Below are positions 6,619-13,365 of a DNA stretch of 13,365 bases, one piece after another (within the stretch, counting starts at the first letter, position 1; each line of letters starts with the position of its first letter). A program made the translations under genes and the position numbers. The DNA is from Accumulibacter sp. (GTDB lineage: Bacteria > Pseudomonadota > Gammaproteobacteria > Burkholderiales > Rhodocyclaceae): positions 1 through 13,365 of the forward strand of contig JAISDL010000110.1 in the NCBI GenBank assembly GCA_031264825.1, in the 5' to 3' direction. Under the pieces are notes generated by a model. It saw only the letters and a list, made by a program, of their open reading frames with translations. It searched no databases and had not been told where the DNA came from.

Positions 6619-7377
6619 TCATTCCGCCGCTTCTGTCGCCTCGGTCGGCTCGGCGCCGCGGCGGACGAAACGCGCCAGCACGAGACCGAGTTCGTAAAGC
6701 AGGCAGATCGGAACGGCGAGCAGAATCTGCGAAATCACGTCGGGCGGCGTGAAGATCGCGCCGACGACGAAGGCGCCGACGATCACGTAGGGCCGCAATT
6801 CCTTGAGCGTCTTGATCTCGACCATCCCCATCCTGACGAGAACGATCACGACGACCGGCACTTCGAAAGTCACGCCGAAAGCCAGGAAAGTGGCGAGCGC
6901 GAACGAGAGGTATTTTTCGATGTCGGTCATCCAGGCGACGCCTTCGGGCGTGATTTTCGACATGAAGCCGAAAACCGTCGGAAAAACGAGAAAATATGCG
7001 AAAGCCATCCCGACGAAAAAGAGCGCAGCGCTCGCCGTCACGAGCGGCACGACGAGCCGCTTTTCGCTCTCGTAGAGTCCCGGCGCGATGAAAGCCCACG
7101 CTTGGTAAAGCACGTAGGGCAGCGCGATCAGGAAGGCGAGCATCAACGTGACCTTCATCGGGACGAGGAAAACGCCGACGACGTCGGTCGCCACCATTTG
7201 TCCGCCCTGCGGCAATTTTGCCAGCAGCGGCTGGGCGAGTAGCGCGTAAATCTCGCGGGCCCACGGGAAGAGGCAGAGGAAGACGAGTCCGATCGAAATC
7301 AGCGCGCGAATCAGGCGTTCGCGCAACTCGATGAGGTGCGAGATGAAGGGCGCTTCGGTGTCGGCGAAGTCGGTCAT
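6619..7377 (-). CDS. tatC: Sec-independent (twin-arginine) translocase subunit TatC
   Basis: TatC is the six-helix inner-membrane receptor that binds twin-arginine signal peptides of folded proteins. The 252-residue translation opens with FISHLIELRERLIRALI, the conserved cytosolic N-terminal element. It has FIAPGLYESEKR after the second membrane helix, FGVTFEVPV with the conserved intramembrane Glu and Pro, and RPYVIVGAFVVGAIFTPPD near the fifth helix. The length is typical. The ATG overlaps the tatB stop by four bases (ATGA), so the two are translationally coupled. The C-terminal tail after the last helix is short and glutamate-rich. Confidence 0.97.
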   Translation of the reverse strand: MTDFADTEAPFISHLIELRERLIRALISIGLVFLCLFPWAREIYALLAQPLLAKLPQGGQMVATDVVGVFLVPMKVTLMLAFLIALPYVLYQAWAFIAPGLYESEKRLVVPLVTASAALFFVGMAFAYFLVFPTVFGFMSKITPEGVAWMTDIEKYLSFALATFLAFGVTFEVPVVVIVLVRMGMVEIKTLKELRPYVIVGAFVVGAIFTPPDVISQILLAVPICLLYELGLVLARFVRRGAEPTEATEAAE

Positions 7378-7823
7378 GGCGCGTCGTTCTTCGCGGCTTC
7401 CGCAGATGAAGCGGCTGCTGCGGTTTTTTCTGCTTCCATCGGGGTCTCTTCGGGCGCGGGCGTCGTTTCCGGGCCGTCCCAGTCCTGGAAGTCCCTCAGA
7501 TTTTTCAATTCGTCCGACGGCGATTCGAAAACCGCGCCGATCGATTCGGCGCTCGCGTCGAGTGTGCGTTCGACGTGCCGAAACTCGGCGTCGAGGTCGC
7601 CTTTGAAGCGACGCATCGAGTCCTCGATTTCCGTCCGCGCTTTTTTCAGTTCGTCGAGCCGCATTTCGCGCTCGATATCGGTTTTTACGTCGTTGGCGTA
7701 CCGCCGCAAGCGCCCGATGAAAAGCCCCGCGGCGCGCGCGACCTTGGGCAGGCGTTCCGGCCCGACGACGACGAGGCCGACGATCGCAAGAACCATGAGT
7801 TCGGAAATGCTGATTTCAAACAT
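7374..7823 (-). CDS. tatB: Sec-independent (twin-arginine) translocase subunit TatB
   Basis: TatB works with TatC in the receptor complex at the inner membrane. The 149-residue protein has a single N-terminal membrane helix starting MFEISISELMVLAIVGLVVVG, with the conserved Glu at residue 8, then the GPERLPKVAR hinge and amphipathic helix. A long charged helical region (about 45-110) and an Ala/Glu/Pro-rich disordered tail follow. The polar E8 and the long tail separate it from TatA. An 89-base gap to tatA is longer than other spacings in this operon, and there is no strong ribosome site before the ATG. Confidence 0.95.
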   Translation of the reverse strand: MFEISISELMVLAIVGLVVVGPERLPKVARAAGLFIGRLRRYANDVKTDIEREMRLDELKKARTEIEDSMRRFKGDLDAEFRHVERTLDASAESIGAVFESPSDELKNLRDFQDWDGPETTPAPEETPMEAEKTAAAASSAEAAKNDAP

Positions 7824-7872
7824 GGATTTTTGTCGCCCGACACCGAGGGACGCCCTTCACGCCCCGGAATTT

Positions 7873-7892
7873 CCCCGTGCGCGCCGACGGGG
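7873..7892 (-). other. GC-rich hairpin between tatA and tatB
   Basis: CCCCGT (7873-7878) and ACGGGG (7887-7892) form a 6-bp stem with an eight-base loop inside the 89-base tatA-tatB spacer. No T-tract follows on the minus strand. It could stabilise or separate the tatA and tatB messages, but this is inference. Confidence 0.3.
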
Positions 7893-7912
7893 GGCTCCTA
7901 GCCGCGGCGCGC

Positions 7913-8125
7913 TCATGACGGTTTCGTTTCTTCCTCGTCGTCTTTTGCGGTGATGAGCGGCGGCGCGGATTCGCGCTCTTTTTCCTCGGCGGTCTTCATT
8001 CCTTCCCTGAAGCCTCGTACCGCCGCGCCCAGGTCCTCGCCGACGTTACGCAGTTTTTTCGTTCCGAAGACCATCGCGACGATGACCAAAACGATGACCC
8101 AATGCCAAATGCTCGAAACGCCCAT
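7913..8125 (-). CDS. tatA: Sec-independent (twin-arginine) translocase subunit TatA
   Basis: TatA is the small, abundant subunit that oligomerises to let folded proteins cross the inner membrane. The 70-residue protein shows an N-terminal membrane helix (IWHWVIVLVIVAMVF, about residues 6-20), the FGTKKLRNVGEDLG hinge and amphipathic helix (about 20-40), and a short acidic tail. Residue 8 is His, as is common in betaproteobacterial TatA, rather than the Gln of E. coli. A strong AAGGAGG site five bases before the ATG supports the start. It lies downstream of the HisE-HIT gene. Confidence 0.97.
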   Translation of the reverse strand: MGVSSIWHWVIVLVIVAMVFGTKKLRNVGEDLGAAVRGFREGMKTAEEKERESAPPLITAKDDEEETKPS

Positions 8126-8146
8126 GATTGCCTCCTTGTTTCAGAC

Positions 8147-8165
8147 TTCCCGCACGGCGCGGGAA
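8147..8165 (-). other. Perfect hairpin between hisE-HIT and tatA
   Basis: TTCCCGC (8147-8153) and GCGGGAA (8159-8165) form a perfect 7-bp stem with a five-base loop in the 51-base spacer just before the tatA ribosome site. No T-tract follows it on either strand, so I read it as a possible processing or partial-termination structure at the boundary between histidine and Tat genes. Confidence 0.4.
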
Positions 8166-8176
8166 TGGAAAATGAA

Positions 8177-8857
8177 TTATTCGGAACGAAGCATCGGCCC
8201 GACGGGCGTCGGGCCGCCGAGGATGTGCGCGTGCAGGTGACGAACTTCCTGCTGCCCGACGCGCCCGGTGTTGACGATGAGCCGAAAGCCGTCGGGGCTG
8301 CCGTTTTCGACGGCGAGCCGGTTGGCCACGCAGAGAATCCGCCCGAGGACCGCGCGGTCGGTTTCGCCCGCGTCGGCGAGCGACGCGATGTGCCGTTTCG
8401 GGATCACGAGGACATGCACGGGCCGGATGGGATGGATGTCTTTGAACGCGTAGATTTCCTCGTCTTCATAAACCCGCTGCGAGGGGATTTCGCCCTGGAC
8501 GATCCGGCAGAACAGGCAACCGTCCGCGTCGATTTTCGCGCCGCGCGACTCTTTTTCGGCGATGCCCGAAATACCCTCGCGGAGCGCAAGCTCGCGCGCG
8601 ACGTCGTCGAGAGACATCCCGCAGGAAACGAGGAGCGTGAGCAGGTGGTAGACGAGGTCTGCGGATTCGCGCGCGATCTGCGCGCGGTCTCCGTCCTTGA
8701 CGGCCATGATCAGCTCGGTACTCTCTTCGCCTATTTTTTTCAGGATCGAATCGGGCGCGCCCGCGAGCAGTTTCGCCGTATAGGACGTTTCCGGGTTCGC
8801 GTTCCGCCGCGAAGCCAGGGTTTCGGACAAGCGGTTCAGAATTTCGTTTGCGCTCAT
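8177..8857 (-). CDS. hisE: Phosphoribosyl-ATP pyrophosphatase (HisE) fused to a HIT-domain nucleotide hydrolase
   Basis: One uninterrupted frame of 226 residues holds two complete proteins. Residues 1-105 are HisE, which cleaves phosphoribosyl-ATP to phosphoribosyl-AMP, the second step of histidine synthesis; GEESTELIMAVKDGDR (from 43) and ESADLVYHLL (from 64) give the MazG-like E-E-x-x-E and E-x-x-D metal pattern. Residues 113-226 are a full HIT domain of Hint type: CLFCRIVQGEIPS with paired cysteines at 114 and 117, VLVIPKRHIASL, and the HLHAH triad (H207, H209, H211) used to hydrolyse nucleoside phosphoramidates and similar nucleotides. The linker is only about eight residues (RGAKIDAD). 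In related genomes these are normally two adjacent genes. The ATG overlaps the hisI stop (ATGA). An earlier in-frame start would run into hisI and is rejected. Confidence 0.93.
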   Translation of the reverse strand: MSANEILNRLSETLASRRNANPETSYTAKLLAGAPDSILKKIGEESTELIMAVKDGDRAQIARESADLVYHLLTLLVSCGMSLDDVARELALREGISGIAEKESRGAKIDADGCLFCRIVQGEIPSQRVYEDEEIYAFKDIHPIRPVHVLVIPKRHIASLADAGETDRAVLGRILCVANRLAVENGSPDGFRLIVNTGRVGQQEVRHLHAHILGGPTPVGPMLRSE

Positions 8858-9252
8858 TTTGAATAAATCTCTCCAGGTTCTTTCAACACCGGGTCGACGG
8901 CGACCCATCGTCCCCCCCGCAGTTCCCTGAAAAAGCAAGTCTCGTGCCCCGTATGGCAGGCGATCCCGCCCGCCTGCGCCACGAAAAGCAGGAGAACGTC
9001 GCCGTCGCAATCGACGCGGATCGACCGCAAGGTCTGGACGTGTCCCGATTCCTCGCCCTTTCGCCAGAGCCGACGCCTCGACCGTGACCAGTATACCGCG
9101 TTGCCCGTCTTTATCGACTCTTCGAGCGACGCGCGGTTCATCCACGCGAACATCAGAACCCGACCGCTGGCTTCGTCCTGCGCGATCGCGGGGATCAGGC
9201 CGTCGGCGTTCCATTTGAGCGCGTCGATCCATGCGCTGCTTTCGTCTGTCAT
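8854..9252 (-). CDS. hisI: Phosphoribosyl-AMP cyclohydrolase (HisI)
   Basis: HisI opens the adenine ring of phosphoribosyl-AMP in histidine synthesis. The 132-residue protein shows LMFAWMN (33-39), AVYWSRSRRRLWRKGEESGH (52-71), the metal aspartates D81, D83 and D85 (DCDGD), and zinc-binding cysteines at 82, 99 and 106 (GGIACHTGHETC). The length equals the stand-alone enzyme. The ATG at 9252 has GAAAGGAAA about eight bases upstream. The frame is also open to a GTG at 9333 that would overlap the hisF stop as GTGA, adding 27 residues with no family match, so I prefer the shorter form. Its stop overlaps the hisE-HIT start by four bases, linking the enzymes of consecutive steps. Confidence 0.96.
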   Translation of the reverse strand: MTDESSAWIDALKWNADGLIPAIAQDEASGRVLMFAWMNRASLEESIKTGNAVYWSRSRRRLWRKGEESGHVQTLRSIRVDCDGDVLLLFVAQAGGIACHTGHETCFFRELRGGRWVAVDPVLKEPGEIYSK

Positions 9253-9329
9253 CGGAAACTTTCCTTTCAATGCTGTCGCCGGCCTGCCAACAGGGCACGG
9301 CGCGCCGTGTTCCCGCATGTTCGCTGAAA

Positions 9330-10091
9330 TCACAAGCGTACTTCGATACCGCGTTTTTGCATATGGATTTTGGCCTGTTCCACCGTGTATTCGCCCAGAT
9401 GAAAGATGCTCGCCGCGAGCACGGCGTCGGCGCGGCCTTCGATCACGCCTTCGGCCAGGTGTTCGAGCTTCCCGACGCCGCCGCTTGCGATCACCGGAAG
9501 GTCGACCGCGTCGGAGACCGCGCGCGTCAGTTCGAGGTCGAAGCCGTTCCGCGTCCCGTCGCGGTCCATGCTTGTCAAAAGAATCTCACCCGCGCCGAGC
9601 GCCTGCGCCTTTTGCGCCCATGCGATCGCGTCGATTCCCGTCGGTGTGCGCCCGCCGTGGGTATACACCGTCCATTGCCCCGGGGCCGCGCATTTCGCGT
9701 CGATCGCGACGACGATGCACTGATTGCCGACCTTGGCCGAGGCTTCGGCGACGAGGTCGGGGTCATTGACGGCGGCCGTGTTCATGCTGACCTTGTCGGC
9801 GCCCGCGTTGAGCAGGCGGCGCACGTCGCCGACCGACCGGACGCCGCCGCCGACCGTCAGCGGGATGAAAACCCGCGACGCGCAGGCTTCGACGACGTGG
9901 AGGATGATGTCGCGCTGATCGGACGACGCGGTGATGTCGAGAAAAACGAGTTCGTCGGCGCCCTGCTCGTCGTAACGCCGCGCGATTTCGACCGGGTCGC
10001 CCGCGTCGCGCAGATTGACGAAATTCGTCCCTTTGACGACGCGCCCCGCCGTCACGTCGAGGCAGGGGATGATGCGTTTGGCCAGACCCAA
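9330..10091 (-). CDS. hisF: Imidazole glycerol phosphate synthase cyclase subunit (HisF)
   Basis: HisF is the (beta-alpha)8-barrel subunit that uses ammonia from HisH to form imidazole glycerol phosphate and AICAR. The 253-residue protein begins AKRIIPCLDVTAGRVVKG with catalytic D12, and has the second catalytic aspartate at 131 (VVAIDAK). Phosphate-binding loops are GGGVRS (81-86) and the ASGGVGKLEHL segment from 202. The start is a TTG at 10091, chosen because GGGAGG lies six bases upstream and the product then begins MGLAKRIIPC as in the family; upstream sequence in frame is not HisF-like. It follows hisA after 14 bases. The TTG start may lower its translation relative to its neighbours. 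Confidence 0.96.
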   Translation of the reverse strand: MGLAKRIIPCLDVTAGRVVKGTNFVNLRDAGDPVEIARRYDEQGADELVFLDITASSDQRDIILHVVEACASRVFIPLTVGGGVRSVGDVRRLLNAGADKVSMNTAAVNDPDLVAEASAKVGNQCIVVAIDAKCAAPGQWTVYTHGGRTPTGIDAIAWAQKAQALGAGEILLTSMDRDGTRNGFDLELTRAVSDAVDLPVIASGGVGKLEHLAEGVIEGRADAVLAASIFHLGEYTVEQAKIHMQKRGIEVRL

Positions 10092-10105
10092 GAGATGCCT
10101 CCCGC

Positions 10106-10855
10106 CTACGCGGAGCGACCGCGCAAACGGTCCGCCTCGGCCTGCGCCCGCGCGAAGTCGAGCGTTCCGTCGTAGATCGCGCGTCCGGCGATGACGCCGA
10201 AAACGCCTTCGTCTTCCACTTCGCAGAGCCTTTCTATATCCGCGATGCCCGACAGGCCGCCGCTCGCGATGACGGGAACGCGCAAGGCCCGCGCGAGCCG
10301 TACCGTCGCGTCGACGTTGATTCCGGAGAGCATCCCGTCGCGGCCGATGTCGGTGTAGATGATGCTTTCGACGCCGTAGTCCTCGCATTTCTTCGCGAGG
10401 TCGACCGCGTCGTGCCCCGTCAGTTTCGACCAGCCGTCGACGGCGACCTTGCCGTCTTTGGCGTCGAGTCCGACGATGATCCGCCCGGGAAAAGCGGCGC
10501 AGGCGTCGCGCAGGAAACCGGGATTTTTTACGGCGGCCGTTCCGATGATCACGTAGGAGACGCCGTCGTCGAGACAGCGCTCGATCGTATCGAAATCGCG
10601 GATTCCGCCGCCGAGTTCGACCGGAATTTCGTCGCCGAGCGCGGCGAGAATCTCCTTGATCGCGTTTTCATTTTTCGGCTTTCCGGCAAACGCGCCGTCG
10701 AGGTCGACGACGTGCAGCCGCCGCGCCCCCGATTTCAGCCAGTGCGTAGCCTGCGTGCCCGGAGAGTCGGAGAAGACCGTCACCTCGTCCATGAGGCCCT
10801 GTTTCAGGCGGACGCAGCGCCCGTCTTTCAAATCGATCGCAGGAATGATCAGCAT
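10106..10855 (-). CDS. hisA: Phosphoribosylformimino-AICAR ribotide isomerase (HisA)
   Basis: HisA isomerises ProFAR to PRFAR in histidine synthesis. The 249-residue (beta-alpha)8-barrel starts MLIIPAIDLKDGRCVRLKQG with the catalytic D8, has the second aspartate at 131 (VGLDAKDG), and shows VELGGGIRD (from 79), YTDIGRDGMLSG (from 167) and VIASGGLSG. It is homologous to HisF, which follows it. The ATG has only a weak ribosome site; the bases just before it are GTGGATTGAAACC, the tail of a CRISPR-repeat-like sequence. A 105-base gap separates it from hisH. Confidence 0.97.
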   Translation of the reverse strand: MLIIPAIDLKDGRCVRLKQGLMDEVTVFSDSPGTQATHWLKSGARRLHVVDLDGAFAGKPKNENAIKEILAALGDEIPVELGGGIRDFDTIERCLDDGVSYVIIGTAAVKNPGFLRDACAAFPGRIIVGLDAKDGKVAVDGWSKLTGHDAVDLAKKCEDYGVESIIYTDIGRDGMLSGINVDATVRLARALRVPVIASGGLSGIADIERLCEVEDEGVFGVIAGRAIYDGTLDFARAQAEADRLRGRSA

Positions 10856-10960
10856 GGTTTCAATCCACGCCCATAAACAGGCGATATACGGGCGCGCGCC
10901 GCGCCCTTGCTCGCAGCCCGGCGGCGGCGGGAGAGAAAGGTTTTCGATGAAATCACCATG
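10856..10960. other. 105-base spacer between hisH and hisA
   Basis: This is the longest gap inside the his operon. It is GC-rich, contains a short GGGCGC/GCGCCC stem (around 10890-10907) and, next to hisA, the CRISPR-repeat-like sequence. A small frame of 63 codons overlaps the hisH end and this gap, but has an arginine-rich composition typical of GC-rich non-coding frames, so I do not call it. No confident promoter is seen. Confidence 0.4.
10857..10883 (-). repeat. Solitary sequence resembling the 3' part of a type I-C CRISPR repeat
   Basis: On the minus strand 10872-10857 reads GGGCGTGGATTGAAAC, identical over 16 bases to the 3' end of type I-C repeats such as that of Desulfovibrio vulgaris (recalled). 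An upstream CGCC (10883-10880) can pair with GGCG across eight bases, as in the repeat stem. The left half otherwise does not match. There is only one copy in the window and no cas gene. Confidence 0.35.
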
Positions 10961-11605
10961 TCACGGCGACCAGCGAATGAAGTTCGATAAAAAGGCAAGC
11001 CCCGTCTGGGCGCTTTTTTCCGGATGACACTGAAGAGCAAAGATATTATCCCGCGCGACGGCGCTGGTAAAGGGGAGTCCGTAGTCGGTCACGCCGACGG
11101 CGGCCGAAGGGTCTACAGGGTCGACGTAATAACTATGGACGAAATAAAAGCGCGCGCCGTCGTCTATCCCTTGCCAGAGGGGGTGCGGGCGCGCGTGAGC
11201 GACGCGGTTCCACCCCATGTGCGGAACCTTGAGTTTGGCGCCGTCGGGGCCGCGCATCTTCTCGGCGGGGAAACGGCGAACGCGCCCGGGGAAAATACCA
11301 AGCCCGGAAACGCCGCCCTCGTCGCTGTGTTCGAAAAGCATTTGCAGGCCGATGCAGATGCCGAGAAAAGGCTTGTTTCTCGCCGCGTCGAGCACGGGCG
11401 CGCGCAGACCGCGCGCGTCGAGTTCGCGCATACAGTCGGGCATCGCGCCCTGCCCGGGGAAAACCACGCGCTCGGCGTTTGCGACGACCGAAGCGTCCGA
11501 GGAGACGACGACGTCGTATCCACCGGCGACGCGCGCCAAGGCCTGCCGGACCGACCGCAAATTGCCCATTCCGTAATCGACGACGGCGACGACGCCGGAC
11601 GCCAT
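10961..11605 (-). CDS. hisH: Imidazole glycerol phosphate synthase glutaminase subunit (HisH)
   Basis: HisH is the class I glutamine amidotransferase that supplies ammonia to HisF. The 214-residue protein has VVDYGMGNLRSV near the N-terminus, the nucleophile cysteine at 84 in FLGICIGLQMLFE, and the H194-P-E196 pair in LQCHPEKS, completing the Cys-His-Glu triad. PHMGWN (from 128) and FYFVHSYYVDP are HisH signatures. The ATG at 11605 shares one base with the hisB stop (TGATG) and has AAGGGA seven bases upstream; a TTG one codon earlier is unlikely. It is separated from its partner gene hisF by hisA. Confidence 0.97.
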   Translation of the reverse strand: MASGVVAVVDYGMGNLRSVRQALARVAGGYDVVVSSDASVVANAERVVFPGQGAMPDCMRELDARGLRAPVLDAARNKPFLGICIGLQMLFEHSDEGGVSGLGIFPGRVRRFPAEKMRGPDGAKLKVPHMGWNRVAHARPHPLWQGIDDGARFYFVHSYYVDPVDPSAAVGVTDYGLPFTSAVARDNIFALQCHPEKSAQTGLAFLSNFIRWSP

Positions 11606-12192
11606 CAAAGCGTCCCTTTGGTCGAGGGGACGCGCCCTTCCGCCCTCGGATCGACTTCGACCGCCATGCGCAGCGCGCGGCCGAAAGCCTTGAAAACCGT
11701 TTCGGCCTGATGGTGCGCGTTTTCCCCGCGCAAATTGTCGATATGCACGGTCATTCCGGCGTGATTGACGAGACCCTGGAAAAACTCGCGGATCAAGTCC
11801 GCCTCGAAGGCGCCGATCGTCCCGCGCGTAAAGTCGACGTGAAACTCGAGACCGGGACGCCCCGAGAGGTCGACGACCGCGCGCGAAAGCGCCTCGTCGA
11901 GTGGCACGTAGGCGTAGCCGTAACGGCGCAAGCCGCGTTTGTCGCCGATCGACGCGGCAAGCGCCTGTCCGAGCAGAATGCCGATGTCTTCGACGGTGTG
12001 GTGCGCGTCGACTTCGAGGTCGCCTTGCGCGTCGATTTCGAGGTCGATCAAGCCGTGACGCGCCACTTGGTCGAGCATGTGATCGAGGAAAGGAAGCCCC
12101 GTGGCAAAGCGCCCTTCGCCGCTCCCGTCGAGGGCGAGACGCACCGTGATCCGGGTCTCGCGCGTATTTCTGCTGATTTCAGCTTGCCGCAT
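11605..12192 (-). CDS. hisB: Imidazoleglycerol-phosphate dehydratase (HisB)
   Basis: HisB removes water from imidazole glycerol phosphate in histidine synthesis. The 195-residue protein is the monofunctional dehydratase without the phosphatase domain found in enterobacterial HisB. Manganese-binding motifs are visible: LPFLDHML (34-41), DAHHTVEDIG (62-71), VNHAGMTVHIDNLRGENAHHQAE (from 142). The start is taken as the ATG at 12192 (MRQAEISRNT), with GGAA about six bases upstream; an ATG four codons earlier (12204) and one at 12267 are possible but add non-conserved residues. It is the first gene of the minus-strand his-tat run and is divergent from hisC. Confidence 0.96.
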   Translation of the reverse strand: MRQAEISRNTRETRITVRLALDGSGEGRFATGLPFLDHMLDQVARHGLIDLEIDAQGDLEVDAHHTVEDIGILLGQALAASIGDKRGLRRYGYAYVPLDEALSRAVVDLSGRPGLEFHVDFTRGTIGAFEADLIREFFQGLVNHAGMTVHIDNLRGENAHHQAETVFKAFGRALRMAVEVDPRAEGRVPSTKGTL

Positions 12193-12280
12193 CGGATATT
12201 CCATTGCAAAGAAGGGAAAAAACGAATTCCACAACACGGCATGATACCATTTTGGGACTTTAAGCATCCGATTTCAAACA
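12193..12280. promoter_or_regulatory. Divergent hisB-hisC intergenic region with candidate hisB promoter
   Basis: This AT-richer 88-base stretch must contain start signals for both directions. Towards hisB, TTGAAA (12277-12272) and CAAAAT (12254-12249) are 17 bases apart, each short of consensus by one and two bases. A TATCAT (12246-12241) is an alternative -10. Towards hisC, TGATACCAT (12242-12250) resembles an extended -10 but I find no good -35. No attenuator-type leader peptide rich in histidine codons is visible in either direction. Confidence 0.35.
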
Positions 12281-13365
12281 ATGACCCCCTTCTGGAACCC
12301 GCTCGTCGAGCGCCTGACGCCTTACGTTCCCGGCGAGCAGCCGACGCGACCCGGACTCGTCAAGCTCAATACCAACGAGAACCCCTACCCGCCGTCGCCG
12401 CGCGTCGTCGCCGCGATCAATGAGGAACTCGGCGAGAACGCCGCGCGTCTGCGCCTCTACCCCGACCCCGACGCGAAGGCACTCAAGGCCGCCGTCGCCG
12501 CGTTTTTCGCCGAATTCAAAGTTTCCGCGCGCCAGGTTTTCGTCGGCAACGGCTCCGACGAAGTCCTCGCGCTCGCCTTCCTCGCGCTCCTGAAGCACGA
12601 TTCGCCCATCCTTCTGCCGGACATCAGCTACAGTTTCTACCCGGTTTATTGCGAGCTTACCGGCGTCGCCTCCACGACGATTCCTCTCGACGCGGAATTT
12701 CGGATCGATATCGACGACTACCGGCGCGAAAACGCGGGAATCATTCTGGCGAACCCGAACGCGCCGACCGGGCGTCTCTTGCCCGTCGAAGAAATCGCGC
12801 GTCTCGCCGAGCTTCACCCGCGCTCGGTCGTCGTCGTCGACGAAGCCTACATCGATTTTGCGGGCGAGACGACGCCGACCGCCGTCGGGATCATCGGGAC
12901 ACATGCAAATGTCCTCGTCGTCCGAACCTTCTCCAAGTCGCACGCGCTCGCGGGTCTGCGCGTCGGCTACGCGGTCGGCGACGAAAAGCTGATTGAAGCG
13001 CTCGATCGCGTCAAGAACAGCTTCAAGTCGTACCCGCTCGACCGCTTGGCGATCGTCGCCGCCGTCGCCGCGATCGAAGACACGGCCCACCTCGAAAAAA
13101 CGCGCCGCGCCGTCATGAAAAGCCGCGAAGCGTTATCCAAGCGCCTCGCCGAAATGGGATTCGATGTTCTGCCGTCGGCGTCGAACTTCGTGTTTGCGCG
13201 TCCCCCAGGCGGTGATGCGCGCGCGCTCCTCCTGGCCTTGCGCGAACGCGGGATCATCGTTCGTCACTTCGACAAGCCGCGGATCGGAGAGTATTTGCGC
13301 ATCACGGTCGGGACCGACGCCGAGTGCTCGATGCTCGTCGACGCCTTGGGCCAGATTTTTTCAGA
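12281..13365 (+). CDS. hisC: Histidinol-phosphate aminotransferase (HisC), 3' end cut by the window
   Basis: HisC is the PLP enzyme that converts imidazole acetol phosphate and glutamate to histidinol phosphate. The frame is open from the ATG at 12281 to the edge, 361 residues, so only a few residues are likely missing. Signatures are LNTNENPYPPSP (29-40), GNGSDEVL (89-96), NPNAPTG (158-164), VVDEAYIDF (185-193), the PLP lysine K219 in TFSKSHALAGLRVGYAVG, and the C-terminal YLRITVGT (338-345). No clear ribosome site precedes the ATG. It is on the opposite strand to the other his genes and divergent from hisB, whereas hisC usually lies just upstream of hisB in the same direction. Similar aminotransferases exist, but the his context supports HisC. 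Confidence 0.95.
   Translation, partial: MTPFWNPLVERLTPYVPGEQPTRPGLVKLNTNENPYPPSPRVVAAINEELGENAARLRLYPDPDAKALKAAVAAFFAEFKVSARQVFVGNGSDEVLALAFLALLKHDSPILLPDISYSFYPVYCELTGVASTTIPLDAEFRIDIDDYRRENAGIILANPNAPTGRLLPVEEIARLAELHPRSVVVVDEAYIDFAGETTPTAVGIIGTHANVLVVRTFSKSHALAGLRVGYAVGDEKLIEALDRVKNSFKSYPLDRLAIVAAVAAIEDTAHLEKTRRAVMKSREALSKRLAEMGFDVLPSASNFVFARPPGGDARALLLALRERGIIVRHFDKPRIGEYLRITVGTDAECSMLVDALGQIFS

Noticed and set aside
8177..9298. Longer 373-residue version of HisE-HIT starting inside the hisI region
   Set aside because: The extra 147 residues are the hisI gene read in another frame. The ATG at 8857 overlapping the hisI stop gives the correct HisE N-terminus.
10857..10883. CRISPR array
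   Set aside because: Only one repeat-like sequence is present. There is no second copy at spacer distance and no cas gene in the window, so it is reported only as a solitary element.
10849..11040. 63-codon minus-strand frame between hisH and hisA
   Set aside because: It overlaps the hisH end in another frame and is arginine- and alanine-rich with no family signal or ribosome site.
11479..12423. 314-codon plus-strand open frame opposite hisH and hisB and running into hisC
   Set aside because: It is antisense to hisB, which has clear motifs, and crosses the hisC start in another frame. The arginine-rich translation has no family features.

Overview
The window looks like chromosome from a GC-rich Gram-negative bacterium, most likely a betaproteobacterium. 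The main clue is gene order: hisB-hisH-hisA-hisF-hisI-hisE-HIT-tatA-tatB-tatC is the arrangement I know from Burkholderiales, Rhodocyclales and relatives, and the TatA N-terminus (IWHW...FGTKKLRN) fits that group. I cannot name a genus. Almost everything is on the minus strand. Only hisC, at the right edge, is on the plus strand.

Right half, read leftward from 12192 to 5841: a compact biosynthesis and export operon. HisB, HisH, HisA, HisF, HisI and HisE carry out the middle of histidine synthesis. The hisE frame continues without a stop into a complete HIT nucleotide-hydrolase domain, so one 226-residue protein carries both. tatA, tatB and tatC (twin-arginine protein export) follow, then a Nif3/YbgI-like metal protein. 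A bulged hairpin with a T4 tract sits directly after the nif3 stop. hisC starts 88 bases from hisB and points away from it, although it usually lies in line upstream of hisB. A single 16-base sequence identical to the 3' end of type I-C CRISPR repeats abuts the hisA start; there is no array.

Middle, 5841 to 4710: an intergenic region with a plausible promoter and a perfect 7-bp hairpin near the predicted transcript start, then an ornithine cyclodeaminase/mu-crystallin family gene.

Left half, 4627 to 492: a tightly packed signalling cluster of a PP2C-type Ser/Thr phosphatase, a protein with two FHA modules, a possible 39-codon ORF that overlaps both neighbours by one to four bases, a class II cyclic-nucleotide phosphodiesterase-like metallo-beta-lactamase protein, and a GAF plus HD-GYP protein (predicted c-di-GMP phosphodiesterase). 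Three enzymes that remove signals (phospho-Ser/Thr, cyclic mononucleotide, c-di-GMP) are combined with one phosphothreonine reader. No kinase, adenylate cyclase or GGDEF protein is in view. I regard this cluster as the most interesting system here.

Left edge, 1 to 242: the N-terminal part of an IS1634-type transposase with a near-consensus promoter placed so close to the start codon that the message may be leaderless. I found no rRNA, tRNA or CRISPR array.
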